The position numbers were made by a program, and so were the translations under genes. The notes below the pieces were generated by a model, which was not told the DNA's origin, made no database searches, and was given only the letters and a program-made list of their open reading frames with translations. Positions 46,746-56,886 of a DNA stretch of 64,000 nucleotides are shown here, one piece after another. This stretch comes from Gyrodactylus bullatarudis. Taxonomy: Eukaryota > Platyhelminthes > Monogenea > Gyrodactylidea > Gyrodactylidae. How positions within the stretch are numbered: position 1 is the first letter of the stretch; each line of letters opens with the position of its first letter. The stretch spans positions 43,396-107,395 of the forward strand of contig SSNU01000285.1 of NCBI GenBank assembly GCA_012064415.1, read 5' to 3'.

Positions 46746-48636
46746 TGTCTAAAGTGTGAGGATTGTCCTCTATTAATCCCGGTCATCAACTGGATGAACG
46801 TGGGATTGCTCAACAATTGGAGGGCTGCAGGATTCTGCGCTAATGTTTGCCACAGTTCCAACATAGCAGCATTCGGTCCAGGAGACATCGTTTCACCCGG
46901 GGCACTTTTCTCTTCTACATTGTCCAAATCAACCTCGTGCGACCCACTCCTGAGGGAGGAAAGGTTATCATTAGTTTCAGTCATTTTTGCTATCTCTGGT
47001 AAATCACAAACAATAATAATACCTCGTGAGCTATCACTGGAAATAGGTTCTAGTTGGCAGTGCCTAGTTCTTCGGTCAATGACGGTAAGTATTTTACTGT
47101 AACCATTTGTTGGTCTCATAGTTATCAAGTCCATGTGGATATGCTCGAAATTCTCTTTGGGTTCCGGGAAAGCACCCAGCTCTGATTTCGTGTGTACAGT
47201 GATTTTGCTTTTCTGGCACTGGAGACATGTCAACACCCACTGCTTTATGTCTCGCATCATGTGATGCCACACTACTCTTTCGCTAATTAAATTCCGTGAT
47301 CCACGAATACCAGGATGGATGATTCCGTGTAAACAGTTAAATACCTCTCGTCTCACTTTCAACGAGATGATAGGTCTATACCTCTTGTCTCTCTGCGAAC
47401 AAAACAACTTGACAAAGCTTCCGTCTTGATCGCGCATTGTCATCAACACTTTCTCATGCTGTTCATGCTCTGCGCGCAAATCTGGGAAACATTCTAACTG
47501 TGCCTCTTTAATTCTTTTCAAAACCAATGATTGTAATTTGTACAAACTACTCACTTCTTTAGGATGTAAACACCGGCTGCACAATGATTCCTGTTCAATC
47601 GGTTGGCGAGATAATACGTCAGCTACTATATTTGCCTCACCTCTTACATGGTAAATCACGGACGCCTTGCTACGCAATCGCTTCTCATATCCAAGTTATT
47701 CCACATTTTGAACGATTGCGTAACTGTTTTGTTATCACAATAAATCCTTACATCCCTATACCGAATGTAATGGCTGCATTTCTTGCAAGCCTCGAAAACT
47801 CTAATCATTTCCAAATTACATATTGGTTGGTTTTTCACTATGTTCTCGAATAAAAAGAGATGGGTCTAGGCCCGCTCTCCGTGTTTTGCTGTAGCACAGC
47901 TCTTATAACAAAAGTTGAAGCATCGGTGTAAACTTTGAATGCTATGTTCAGCTCTAGGTATTTCTATAACTTTATTTGCTATCATTTCCTTTAAAATCTC
48001 AAAAGCTTTGACTTCCTCGCTATTTAACTTCAACCATCTTTAGTAGTGATAGGAATTAGGCTGTCTCGTAGTACCTTTTCATAAACAGCCATGTTACGAA
48101 TGGAACGTCGATAAAAGTTAACCACATCATTTTTTTCTTTGTATTGGGTTCAGGGAATTTCTGTATGGAAATTACCTTGTCATGCAAAGACTCTAACCCA
48201 TGAACGCTCAGTTTATGCCCCAAAAATTCAACTGATTCTTGCCAACTTCACCCTTATGTTGAATTGGGACAGTCGTGACAATACCTGTTCGATCTTATCA
48301 TAATTTTTTGCAATTGTATCAGTAGCTATTATGATATCATCTACATATCCTTTTACTCCTTCTATTCCCGTTAACGCCATATCCATTACTCTTTGGAATG
48401 TCTCTCCAGCATTTTTCAACCCGAAAGGAGTACCTACGTAATCAAACAGTCCAAACCCTGTGTCAACTGCCATTTTACGCTGATCACATTCTCTAACTTT
48501 AACTTGGTGGTACGCTTTATTAACCACCAGCTTTGAGTAAAACCTCTTACCAACGAAATGCAATGTAGCATCAATTAGGGAATTATCTTTCACCGTCAAG
48601 TTGTCAATCGCGCGATAATCCCCGCATATACTAATC
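46736..48636 (-). mobile_element. Ty3/gypsy pol remnant 1
   Basis: Read on the minus strand: palm and catalytic YVDDIIIA, thumb FLGHKLSVHGL (shifted frame near 48200), RNase H (LEMIRVFEACKKCSHYI near 47800), the RNase H end DVLSRQP, the integrase zinc finger (HGIIHPGIRG ... CLQCQKSK) and the start of the integrase core (HMDLITMRPTNGYSKIL). The core is then cut short and joins an unassigned Pro/Asn-rich tail (GPNAAMLELWQTLAQNPAAL), which might be displaced gag-like sequence. Several frameshifts. No LTR was recognised at this copy. Its upstream end is fused to a LINE RT (see 48228). Confidence 0.85.
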
Positions 48637-49037
48637 TTTTTATCTTTCAAATCATCAGCTTTATTAAAAAACAATTGTAAATTGGTGGAGGTGCTGCGAC
48701 CTTTGAGGAAACCATGTTGGAAAGGGTCCATGTTCCGGATACTGATAGTGGATGCCAAGAGGAAGTGGGGTATTGAGTCTACCAAGTCAAGAAATATCGG
48801 AAGGTTAGAGATTGGCCTGAAATCTGAATCTGTTTGAGGACTGGCAGATTTGGGTGATTTTAACATTTGTCCATTCAGTGGGAATAACGTTGCTCCTGAG
48901 GGCAAAAGTAAGGAAAGAGGCCATTTTGTCGAAGAAGCAATTTGGTAAGGAGAGTAAAAGTTCGTTTGAGTTGAAAAATACATCTTTCCGACATTAAACC
49001 TACTAACATCTAGGTGTGAGAAGACAATTTCCATCAA
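48228..49037 (-). pseudogene. Chimeric ORF: LINE RT fused to Ty3/gypsy RT
   Basis: One uninterrupted 269-residue minus-strand frame. Residues about 68-135 are LINE reverse transcriptase fingers (SDFRPISNLPIFLDLV, DPFQHGFLKGRSTSTNLQLF, KADDLKDKKI). From about residue 136 it becomes gypsy RT (ICGDYRAIDN, FYSKLVVNKAYHQVKV, GTPFGLKNAGETFQRVM, YVDDIIIATDT). The switch falls near 48628-48640, just upstream of motif A, at roughly equivalent positions of the two RT folds. The first 60 residues are not in the LINE frame; the true LINE frame there is shifted. The apparent start codon is inside debris, so translation is not implied. Gypsy motif A has VNKAYHQ where the catalytic Asp is expected, so the product would be inactive. 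Confidence 0.85.
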
Positions 49038-49540
49038 ATTAGATTCACATGGATATAGTAATAACCAGTGACCACACTTTGCTAGTAGGTTTAATGTCTA
49101 AAAACACTGTAATTTCTACATTGTGATTATTTACAAAAAAAGACATCTTCGATTTTTTCATTGAAGTCGTATCCTGAGTGCAAATTTAAGCGTACAATGT
49201 CATATTTTTATTAATTTTTGATTGTATCTGAGATTGGTCAGGGGATTCTTATTTATTTTAATGCAAAAATGGCAATTAAAGAAGTAAATTCAAAAAGGCT
49301 TTTTTGGATGAAAAAAGGCATTAGGTTGCCCTAGTGATAGCAAATCAAGCTTGTTATGTTCGTAAAAAGCAGGTTAAGGTAGGCTGATTTCCTGGATGGG
49401 CGATCTGCCTTTTGAGTTAGATCTTCGGACATTGCAAATTCAAATATGGTGGAATCAAAATCGAGCATGTGAGGATTATAAGCTGGCATATTAAAGTCCC
49501 CAAAAATAATTACGTTGGGGATAAAGTTTTCAATTCAAAG
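48637..49540 (-). mobile_element. LINE fragment D (endonuclease and RT N-terminus)
   Basis: The minus strand from 49540 encodes endonuclease sequence IFGDFNMPAYNPHMLDF, with FTNITSLICYH further on. After a MITE insertion come the RT linker (SFLTFALRSNVIPTEWTNVK, frame shifted) and RT fingers up to the fusion near 48636. It is cut at 49540 by the LTR of the neighbouring gypsy element. Confidence 0.8.
48989..49135. mobile_element. MITE copy inserted in LINE fragment D
   Basis: GACATTAAACCTACTAAC at the left and GCTAGTAGGTTTAATGTC at the right are inverse ends of a short member of the family at 40548-40788. Internal sequence (GATTCACATGGATATAGTAA, CAGTGACCACACTTTGC) also matches that family. 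Confidence 0.75.
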
Positions 49541-49702
49541 TGTTGTAATTAAAGGAAAAGACTGGTTCAAGGTAACACGAGATAATTCGAAACTGTTTAT
49601 TCATGCCAATTTGTAAAACAAATATTATGTACAAATCTTACTGTTATTTAAATGTCATTGGTAATCAAATATATTATTGTAATATTAATCTGCATTACAA
49701 CA
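49541..49702 (-). repeat. Ty3/gypsy long terminal repeat (3' LTR)
   Basis: 162 bp bounded by TGTTGTAAT and its inverse complement ATTACAACA, the TG...CA pattern of an LTR. On the minus strand it has an AATAAA-type signal (GAATAAACAG) and follows directly on the gypsy pol 3' end, with a purine-rich TTGGAAGAG just before it. I found no second copy in the window, so the 5' LTR has been lost. Confidence 0.75.
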
Positions 49703-51252
49703 CGCTCTTCCAATAAGATCTAATCCATTTCTTCAATTAAAAACTCATTCTTCTTTCTAATTCTCTCGGACTTTCTTACCACTTGTGGCCCTTGCTGCTG
49801 CTCAGCCTCTGTCATTCCGCCCGCACTCGCTATCTCTTCCTGGGCCGCTAGATAATCCTCGAGAACCAGCGTTTCTTCCTGGGCCTCTTGGTAATCTCGA
49901 AAGTCGTCCAGATCTTCTCTTGTCGTTGCTACTGTTTCATCTACTTCGTCTTCTGAACTGAGGTGACCTGGTTCTGCTAGCCTGACATCTGCCTTATGTC
50001 TTAATCTGCCAAATTCATCTCTGTAGTGCTTGGACCCGTTGTCAGACACTACCTTCATTTTGCCAAACCCTTTTCCTTTCACAAAAAACCATGCTTGGTT
50101 GCTGCTCCTGTTGGTATTCAACAATTCTTTCTCCAACTTTGTTGTAGGCCTGTCCTTAAATACTAATGCATTCGGGATCACATTTCGAGCCGATAGTTCC
50201 CTGTTGTGAAACTTGCATTACCTTCTCTGTGAACGTTTTGTTGCTAAACCTCTCCTTTTCAAGGTACACTTTAACGTCTTGTACTATTTGTTCAGCCCTA
50301 GCATTTCTCTGATGGTTTCCTGGCGGAGTTAACAACAAATTAACACCTTGGCTCCTCAGGTAATCTCTGGTGCTCTGAGCAGTAAAGTTCGTGCCGTTAT
50401 CTGCTAGCGTCCTGTGTAAGTCAACTTCTACTGCATTACACTGCAGCTCATTCATTCTGGACAGATCAGCTCATTCAGCCAACTTCCCAGCCTGTATAGA
50501 ATCTTTATACTCAATGTCATACTCCAATAACTCCAACTTCCATCGTTGTAATCTGCTTGACACTCTTTTTGAACAGTTTGCAATCCAAAAATCTGCAGGA
50601 GTGGTTGGTGGTCCGTCTGAAGTATGATTTCTCTCCCTGCCACGTATTTGTAGGCCGACTTCAACCCATTAACTACCGCTAGCGCCTCACGCTCGATGTT
50701 GGAATAATTCTTCTCCGCAGGTAATAACACCCTACTGCCTACATTGAACATTTTCTTCATCTCAGCATCATGTGAGAGCACATATCCTATTCCTTGCTGC
50801 GAAGCATCCGTGGTAATAAAAATTTCTTCATCTCCATCAAAAATCACCAGGTGTGTTCTTTCAATTTCATCTAAAATGTCCTGCAACACCTTAGAGTACT
50901 CTGGTTTCCAAATCCACTGTGTGCCACGTCTGAGTAGTTCATAAATTTCACTTGCCCTCTGCGAAAATTGCTTGCAAAATAGACCATAATGTCTTATGGT
51001 GCCCATGTAAGATCGTAGCTCCTCTGGATTCGAAGGCAACTTAAGCTCCCTGAGCCTCCTGACTGTAGCTGGATCAGGCTGAAGTCCCTTTCCGCTGAGC
51101 AGATGTCCCAAATACTTTACCTCTTCTTGCTCCACCTGTGACTTTTCCTCATTAACTACGAAACCATATCTCTTGAGCCTGTCCTTTACCAGTTTGAGGT
51201 TTACTTGATGCTCCTTCTAATTTCTTCCTGCTATAATTATATCATCTTGGTA
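49703..51252 (-). mobile_element. Ty3/gypsy pol remnant 2
   Basis: The minus strand starts at YQDDIIIAG (51252), then VEQEEVKYLGHLLSGKG (thumb) and RNase H with ITTDASQQGIGYVLS, IEREALAVVNGLKSAYKYV and TDHQPLLQIFG. After WKLELLEYDIEYKDS a deletion removes the integrase zinc finger and first catalytic Asp. The frame resumes at TLADNGTNFTAQ and NHQRNARAEQIVQDVK (integrase Asp and Glu positions) and ends with an acidic C-terminal tail (SERIRKKNEFLIEEMD) at 49720. Less decayed than remnant 1. gag, protease and the RT N-terminus are absent, replaced upstream by LINE RT. Confidence 0.88.
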
Positions 51253-52690
51253 CGCTCTGCACCATTTTCAATGTTGATAAGGATTTTGATATCATCAGCA
51301 TATTTAAAGTACATCTTTCTGATGGGCATGAGGGAAAAGATCGAGTTAAATATAAATGGACCAGTGGTACGCCAGAGCTTATTGAGGCAGAGGATGATAG
51401 TTTCCCATTGAAAATAACCCTTTGTTTCCTATTAGAGAGGAAGGCCATGGCGAGTCTGATTATGTATGGATTGGTATTACATTTTGTTAAAAAGGCGTGA
51501 ATAACTGAAAACGGGAGTCTGTCAAAGTCTGGAATTTTCTTGAAGATAAGTGAATGAGCTGTGTCCATGAATGAGAGGAGGTTAGAGCAAGTACTTCTGC
51601 CTTTGACAAATCCATGTTGGTCAGGATCTAATGAAAAAATGTTTATATTATTTAAATGCTTGTATATAATAGAATAAATTAGCACAAGAAAGATAGGAAG
51701 CAGTGAGATAGATCTGAGATCACACGGTTGAGTAGGACTCGGTATCTCATTGATAAGTTGGATGTGAACTGTTAACCATTGATGAGGGATGAGTCCTTTA
51801 TCAACTATATGTTGATGAAATACTGAGAGAGAGGCGAAAAAGTCAATTGGAAGAGCTAGTAGAGTGGCAGCAGAAATGTATGAATTTTCTTTCCTATTTT
51901 TGTTCTTAAGTCAGAGGAGGAGATCAATTAACATATCTGGAGTAACAGCAGGGGGCGAGATAGAGATATCAATATGTTGATTGTCAGCATAGTAATTGGA
52001 TGAGTAAAATTTTGCAAAAAAATTATTTAGAGCATCGGAATGTTAGAGAGGCATGAATCTTTATAATTAGCATGAGTTAGAAAACGTATTTTATTCCACG
52101 CATGATGATGAAAGTTTGGACGATCCTAATATTAAGTTATTAAATAGATCAATGTTGAAACGATTGGCGAATAGTATTGGTACATAGTGGTCATAGCAAG
52201 GTCATAGTGGAAGAGACGAATTTGGAGATGCCCGTTACATAATGAGGAGTTGTTGTGTTATAAGGATTGAAGTCGGAGCACGAAAAGATAAGTATGTGGT
52301 CGTCGGAGGATCTGACTGGGTGAACTGCAAAAAGAATAGTCAAGTCATTGAATTAGAGTTAGATTGGCGAGTTGGTTGGGTAAAAGTTTATTTAGCTTAA
52401 GTGAACAATTAACATCAGAATTCAATGGAGAATAATTAGGATGGTTGTAGTCTCTACCGATAATTAAATAATTCCTTGTAGTTATAAGATTTGCATCAAT
52501 GAATGAGGAGATTTGAGTTTTTGCAGCGTTAACTGGAGGAGGGTTGTAAACAGCAATTACCTGAATAGTAAGATTTTTAAAAGAAATTGCAATAGAAATA
52601 ATATTATGATTGTCGTTAGATGTGTTCAAAAAGACTGACAAACTGGAGTGAGCATAAATGGCAATGCCGCCACCTGAAAGAAGTAGTGAA
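51253..52690 (-). mobile_element. LINE fragment E (endonuclease to RT catalytic box)
   Basis: Minus strand: endonuclease at 52690-52345 (GGGIAIYAHSSLSVFLN, QVIAVYNPPPVN, then GRDYNHPNYSP where GDFN is expected), a degraded linker at 52340-51700, and RT at 51685-51253 (DPDQHGFVKGRSTCSNLLSF, FDRLPFSVI, SISSGVP). The motif B region is damaged by a small deletion. The LINE frame reaches its YADDIKIL box, runs about nine more codons (INIENG) and is then replaced by gypsy YQDD sequence at 51252. Confidence 0.83.
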
Positions 52691-53032
52691 TATTTTAAAA
52701 AGAACCTTATTCCTGAACACCATAAAAAGATTGTGTTTCTTGATTATAAAAATGTTTGTTTAAAGGATTAGGTCTCGAAGGATAAGGATTATTATCAATA
52801 GTTTTCCGCTTATCTGCTGGTTTTGATCTAGTTATTTTAATACCTTTATGTAGAAATTAATAATATCTAAGCATTATAATAAATAATTTATTCTAAAAAT
52901 AATAAATTTGAATTTAAAAGTATTCTATTCATGCTAAAAAAACAAGGAATTATCACTCAAATATGAGTTTTAATTATATCAATATTCAAAATAATGATAG
53001 TTACTATCAGATAGTAATAATATTACTATTAA
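52691..53032. other. Spacer and upstream flank of the 53 kb gene
   Basis: AT-rich DNA between LINE fragment E and the ATG at 53033. It should contain the promoter of the downstream gene, but no core element is identifiable. Confidence 0.5.
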
Positions 53033-54434
53033 ATGTTGATAGACGCTAAATATCAAGATGAAAATTACAAATTCCATGATTTTATTAACAAAAGAAATAA
53101 TTCTCAAACTCATTCTGCAAGATTTGGAATAGGAAAAACTTTTTTTTCCTTTCCTTATGATAGACAATTTAAAAATCCGTATTACTATGGACAAAATTTA
53201 GGATTTTTTGATTCATTTCATGAGCTAATTATTGAAGGTGAACTTGATGATGAAATCATTATCATATGGATTGAGTCTTTGCGTATTTATTCAGAAAAAG
53301 TGGACAATTTTTCAGCTGATTTACTTGAGTTAGTCAAACCTACAAAGTATGTTTCTATTTGAATCTTTTTATTATAGTAAGTTCTTGCTATCTCAAATGC
53401 TGACAATGATTTCGTTGAATGCAAACATCGAGGAAGAAAGAAATATAATGTTTTATATGAGAATTGGTCTGATGGATTTGGATCCTGCTGTTCGGTTAGC
53501 AGCTTTAAATTTATTTGAACTAGTAGCCCTACGTGACAATTCAGAATATTTAACAAGGAGTTATGTACACGAAGAACTTGTCAAAATTCTTATCAAGCCA
53601 TTATATTTTTGTGAATATTCCGAAATATTTTCACTTTATTCTTCTTTCTACCTCAGAAATTATAATATTCCTGGAAAAAGGTATTTGAAAATTTTCAAAA
53701 ATCTCGCAAAATACGCCACGAACGAATCCATTTTCACATTCTTACTCATAATTGAAAAATTACTCCTCTCAGAGATACTCGATCCAAAGGAATTTTTCGA
53801 TATTTTCTCTGAAGATCAGTTGAAAAACTCAAAATTTTTCATTAAACGCCTGCTTCACTTGTCCATAACAATGGCAAAGAATTTGGATAAATTTCCAACA
53901 TTTTTCTACTATTTACATAGCTCACTAAACTCGGTTATTTATATTATCGATTTTTCATTTCCTTGGGAGAAAATCAAGTACCTCAAATGCTTTCAATACA
54001 TTTTGGACGCATTGCCGGATGATGATGCCAAGAAAAGAATTTTGATTAGAAATTTATGCCGACAAAAGAATTTTGATTTCCTCCGAGATGAATATTCATC
54101 GATTGCTATTTACAATTATTTCAAGGGATTAGTAAAGAATGGAACTTTTGAAGATTTAACTCATTTAACTGATCCGTACATGTGTAGTTATCTGATAAAG
54201 TCATTTCAAAATTTTGGCTTCACGTCTACCAGTGTTCCCGGAAACTTTTTCCACATTCTCTTGGAAAGCTTACTAAAATTGGGCTTTGAAAAATCACAAA
54301 TTCGACGGCTCTTCCAGTGGACAGGAATGGAGAATCTCATTTTCAATCTTTGTTATTGTAACGATGAATTATTTTGTGAGAAAATCATCTTCAGAAATGT
54401 CCATATGATATTAAGAAACTTGATTGATGATTAG
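53033..54434 (+). CDS. Unidentified helical-repeat-like protein, two exons
   Basis: Exon 1 is 53033-53346 from an ATG; a 31-nt intron (GTATGTTTCTATTT to TTATTATAG, 53347-53377) follows; exon 2 is 53378-54434. The spliced product is about 456 residues and reads LVKPTNKFLLSQMLTMISLN across the junction. The sequence is mostly alpha-helical by eye, with amphipathic HEAT/ARM-like pairs such as DPAVRLAALNLFELVALRDN. That stretch recalls HEAT proteins like proteasome chaperone PSMD5, but the match is too weak to name it. No signal peptide, membrane segment or catalytic motif. Sound codon use and a clean splice argue for a real host gene. Confidence 0.75.
53347..53377 (+). other. 31-nt intron
   Basis: Starts GTATGTTT and ends TTATTATAG. 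The unspliced first frame stops 13 bp after the donor, while splicing joins two long open frames in phase (AA plus T gives Asn). Confidence 0.75.
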
Positions 54435-55119
54435 ATCAAAAGAAAATTGATCAGATCTTACACCTTATTTGTACTATCAAGGACAAGGTACTCTTGTAAA
54501 CTTTACATTTATATCCAGAATAGATTTATTTTAGATAATTCTTTACATTTTTAAAATTATAACATATCAATTACTTAAAAGTAGCTGTTTATTGTTTATT
54601 TTGACTAAAATTATTCATTTCCTTGAATGAGATTTTATTTGAATTTAAATTATCATTTTTCTCGAATTCTAAGTGGTTCATTGAAATGAACTATGAAAAA
54701 TCCACTATTAATAAAATTTTTCACTACTATAAAGTAACGATTGAACAAAAGGAGTCGATTCAAAATGCAACTAAAACGTGGTTGCGTCTTAGGAGCAACA
54801 ATATTCATACTAGTAAATTTTATGTTTGTTCACTTGGATTTTATTTTAATGTGTAAAGCAATTTTTCATTTATAATTCATCTATTTATTGCGATAAATCC
54901 ATTCAGTGAGTTATTTCAATTAATACATCATTGGGATATTTAAACTTTCTCTGCACTATTCCTAGACTTATTGAAGAGCTCTGAGGTTTTCTCTGCTTAC
55001 ATTGATTTTACTATTTTTTCAAGTACCCAATGGATTAAGAAAGGGGGTTTCGGGGACCCCGTCTCCGTACATTGCTGAATAAAGGGTTTTATCTTGATTT
55101 AATAATAGGGGTATTTGCA
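54435..55119. other. Intergenic, no gene recognised
   Basis: The frame at 54623-54856 is short and without domain features. Otherwise AT-rich sequence including the probable 3' UTR of the preceding gene. Confidence 0.5.
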
Positions 55120-55390
55120 AAATTGGTGACTCGGACCTTCCCATTTGCAGTTATGGTGACAATGGTAAGCCAAATTACAATTTTGGTTACTTTTTTACAT
55201 TGGATTTGAGGACCCCTGAAATTTAATTCACTTTTGGTTTCTTTTTGCAATTCAAATTTCTAAATATTGCATTTATGGTCCCTTTTTCCTGTGTTGAAAT
55301 TTAACGATTGCAGTCATGGTTAGTCCTCCCTATGCTGAACGATATTTATTTTGCAATTATGATTACAATCTTGTAAAATCTGTTTTTGTT
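55120..55390. repeat. Degenerate tandem array of a TTTGCAATTATGGTTAC motif
   Basis: Variants of the 17-mer occur near 55128 (TTTGCAAAATTGGTGAC), 55152 (TTTGCAGTTATGGTGAC), 55179, 55265, 55311 and 55352, and once more after the LINE fragment near 55843. Spacing is irregular at 25-60 bp. No coding frame. Confidence 0.6.
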
Positions 55391-55915
55391 AGCTGATTAA
55401 GTTTTTCATGAGTTTTTTTATTCATTTACTTGATTCCATGTTTTTGGTACAGTAGGAGAGATAGGTAGGATGCCATTTTGGAATGAAATTGGTCAGGCAG
55501 AGTTAATAGCAATTCCATAGAGTTAAAGTTTGTATCCTTCCGTTTTTTTAAGTTCGAATCCAAGATAAGGTCGATGAGTAATTCTCTTGAGATCAGGGGA
55601 GATTCAATATTATAGCAGGGGATTGGTTCTACTTTGTCTTTAGTTTTGGAGAATGAATAAGAATAAGTTTAATGAATCAGCAGTAACTGAGTGAGATTTT
55701 GTCGATGTAGTTGATTTATTTGCAAGGAATTTGAGCTTTTTCCATGCTTTGGAAGGATGAGTTAAGCCCAAATCTTTAAATTTCAAGTTTATTTTTCAAA
55801 GAGGTCAGGCTAATGGTTAGTCCTCCCTATACTGAATGATATTTATTTGCAATTATGGTTACAATCTTGTATAATCTGTCATTGATTAAGTTTTTTCATG
55901 AATGTCTTTATTCAT
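55317..55915. repeat. ~100-bp direct repeats flanking a LINE fragment
   Basis: 55317-55420 and 55814-55915 share ATGGTTAGTCCTCCCTAT, TTTGCAATTATG and GATTAAGTTTTTCATGA segments. They bracket LINE fragment F. This is far longer than a normal LINE target duplication. Confidence 0.75.
55440..55800 (-). mobile_element. LINE fragment F
   Basis: The minus strand reads HPSKAWKKLKFLANKSTTS, the endonuclease-RT linker of the LINE family at 34-37 kb, followed by degraded sequence with stops. Truncated at both ends. Confidence 0.7.
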
Positions 55916-56193
55916 GACTATTCCTGAGCTCATTCTTGAAATAATCCTTAAAATTTCTTTTACTTCCTTAACAGCTTTATTATAAAGTATGTTTTACAGA
56001 CAATTTTTACAATCAATATCATGAAGCTCAGTCATAAGAAATTCAAATAACGTTGGCTAACTATTCTCTTAGAAAATAATTTTTTTCTACAGTCACGTTT
56101 TTTAGCTAGCTTTTATGACATTATCTAAAACAAATTCTTTTCCAAAACTACATTTTTTACAATTACAAATATGAATAAAATTACCTTTTTCAG
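55916..56193. other. Upstream region of the jacalin-like gene
   Basis: AT-rich. No ATG in frame with the downstream exon, and a probable splice acceptor TTTTTCAG ends at 56193. An unseen first exon must lie upstream, if the gene is intact. Confidence 0.5.
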
Positions 56194-56886
56194 CCATTCT
56201 ATTTGATACTATCAGTCCTTGTTCTCGTTTGGATAATACTGAACGTCATTTATAAATACGGAAGCAATTTTCCATTAGCCGAGTCGGGTCATAGCTGCTC
56301 GTATCCATCAGGATTTGTCTATGTTCCTCTATTCTATCCTGAAAAGATTTACGAAAAGACTTCAGCTTTTAATGCATCTTTTCAAATATTACCACCATCG
56401 AATGGTTGTTGGTTCATAAGAAAAATTTCCTTTTATGCTAAGGTCGACAAAGTAGATCACGAGGATTTAACCATCACTGGAGTCAAGGTTATCCACGAGA
56501 ATCTATTATCAAAGGTACAGACTACGAAATTTACTCCGCCCAATGAATTATCTAAGCAAGTACTTCAAGTCAATTTTGATAATCACGAATACATAGAATT
56601 TATTGGAATAACATCAGATCAGTATATTCGAAAATTAAAGATGTCCACAAATTTTGGCCGAAAATACCAAATAGGAAATTTTTCACACAAGGCCAACTAT
56701 GTCATTGATTCACATAACTCAAAGCTTCCAGCATATAATGACATGGTTGAGAATGTTGATTTATCCGAAAATGGGCTTTATTTTGCTCTTGGTCTCATTG
56801 GATTTCAGTTTAGCGTTCTAACAGACCCAAAAGGTCATATTTCTTGGAATGAAATCCTCTTCATATTCAGTAGAAAGTACAAATGA
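56194..56886 (+). CDS. Jacalin-like lectin domain protein, 5' partial
   Basis: The frame opens right after an acceptor (TTTTTCAG, 56186-56193) and runs to TGA at 56886, about 230 residues. It begins with a hydrophobic segment (LILSVLVLVWIILNVIYKY), a signal peptide or single membrane anchor. The segment EYIEFIGITSDQYIRKLKMS followed by TNFGRKYQIG matches the pattern of jacalin-type beta-prism strands (EYI..I.G...YI..L.F.TN.GR.YGPFG), and GLYFALGLIGFQFSVL would be the closing strand. Two or three Cys precede it. Jacalin-type domains bind sugars; binding here is inference. No in-frame ATG exists near the 5' end, so the start lies in an unidentified upstream exon. Confidence 0.6.
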   Translation, partial: PFYLILSVLVLVWIILNVIYKYGSNFPLAESGHSCSYPSGFVYVPLFYPEKIYEKTSAFNASFQILPPSNGCWFIRKISFYAKVDKVDHEDLTITGVKVIHENLLSKVQTTKFTPPNELSKQVLQVNFDNHEYIEFIGITSDQYIRKLKMSTNFGRKYQIGNFSHKANYVIDSHNSKLPAYNDMVENVDLSENGLYFALGLIGFQFSVLTDPKGHISWNEILFIFSRKYK

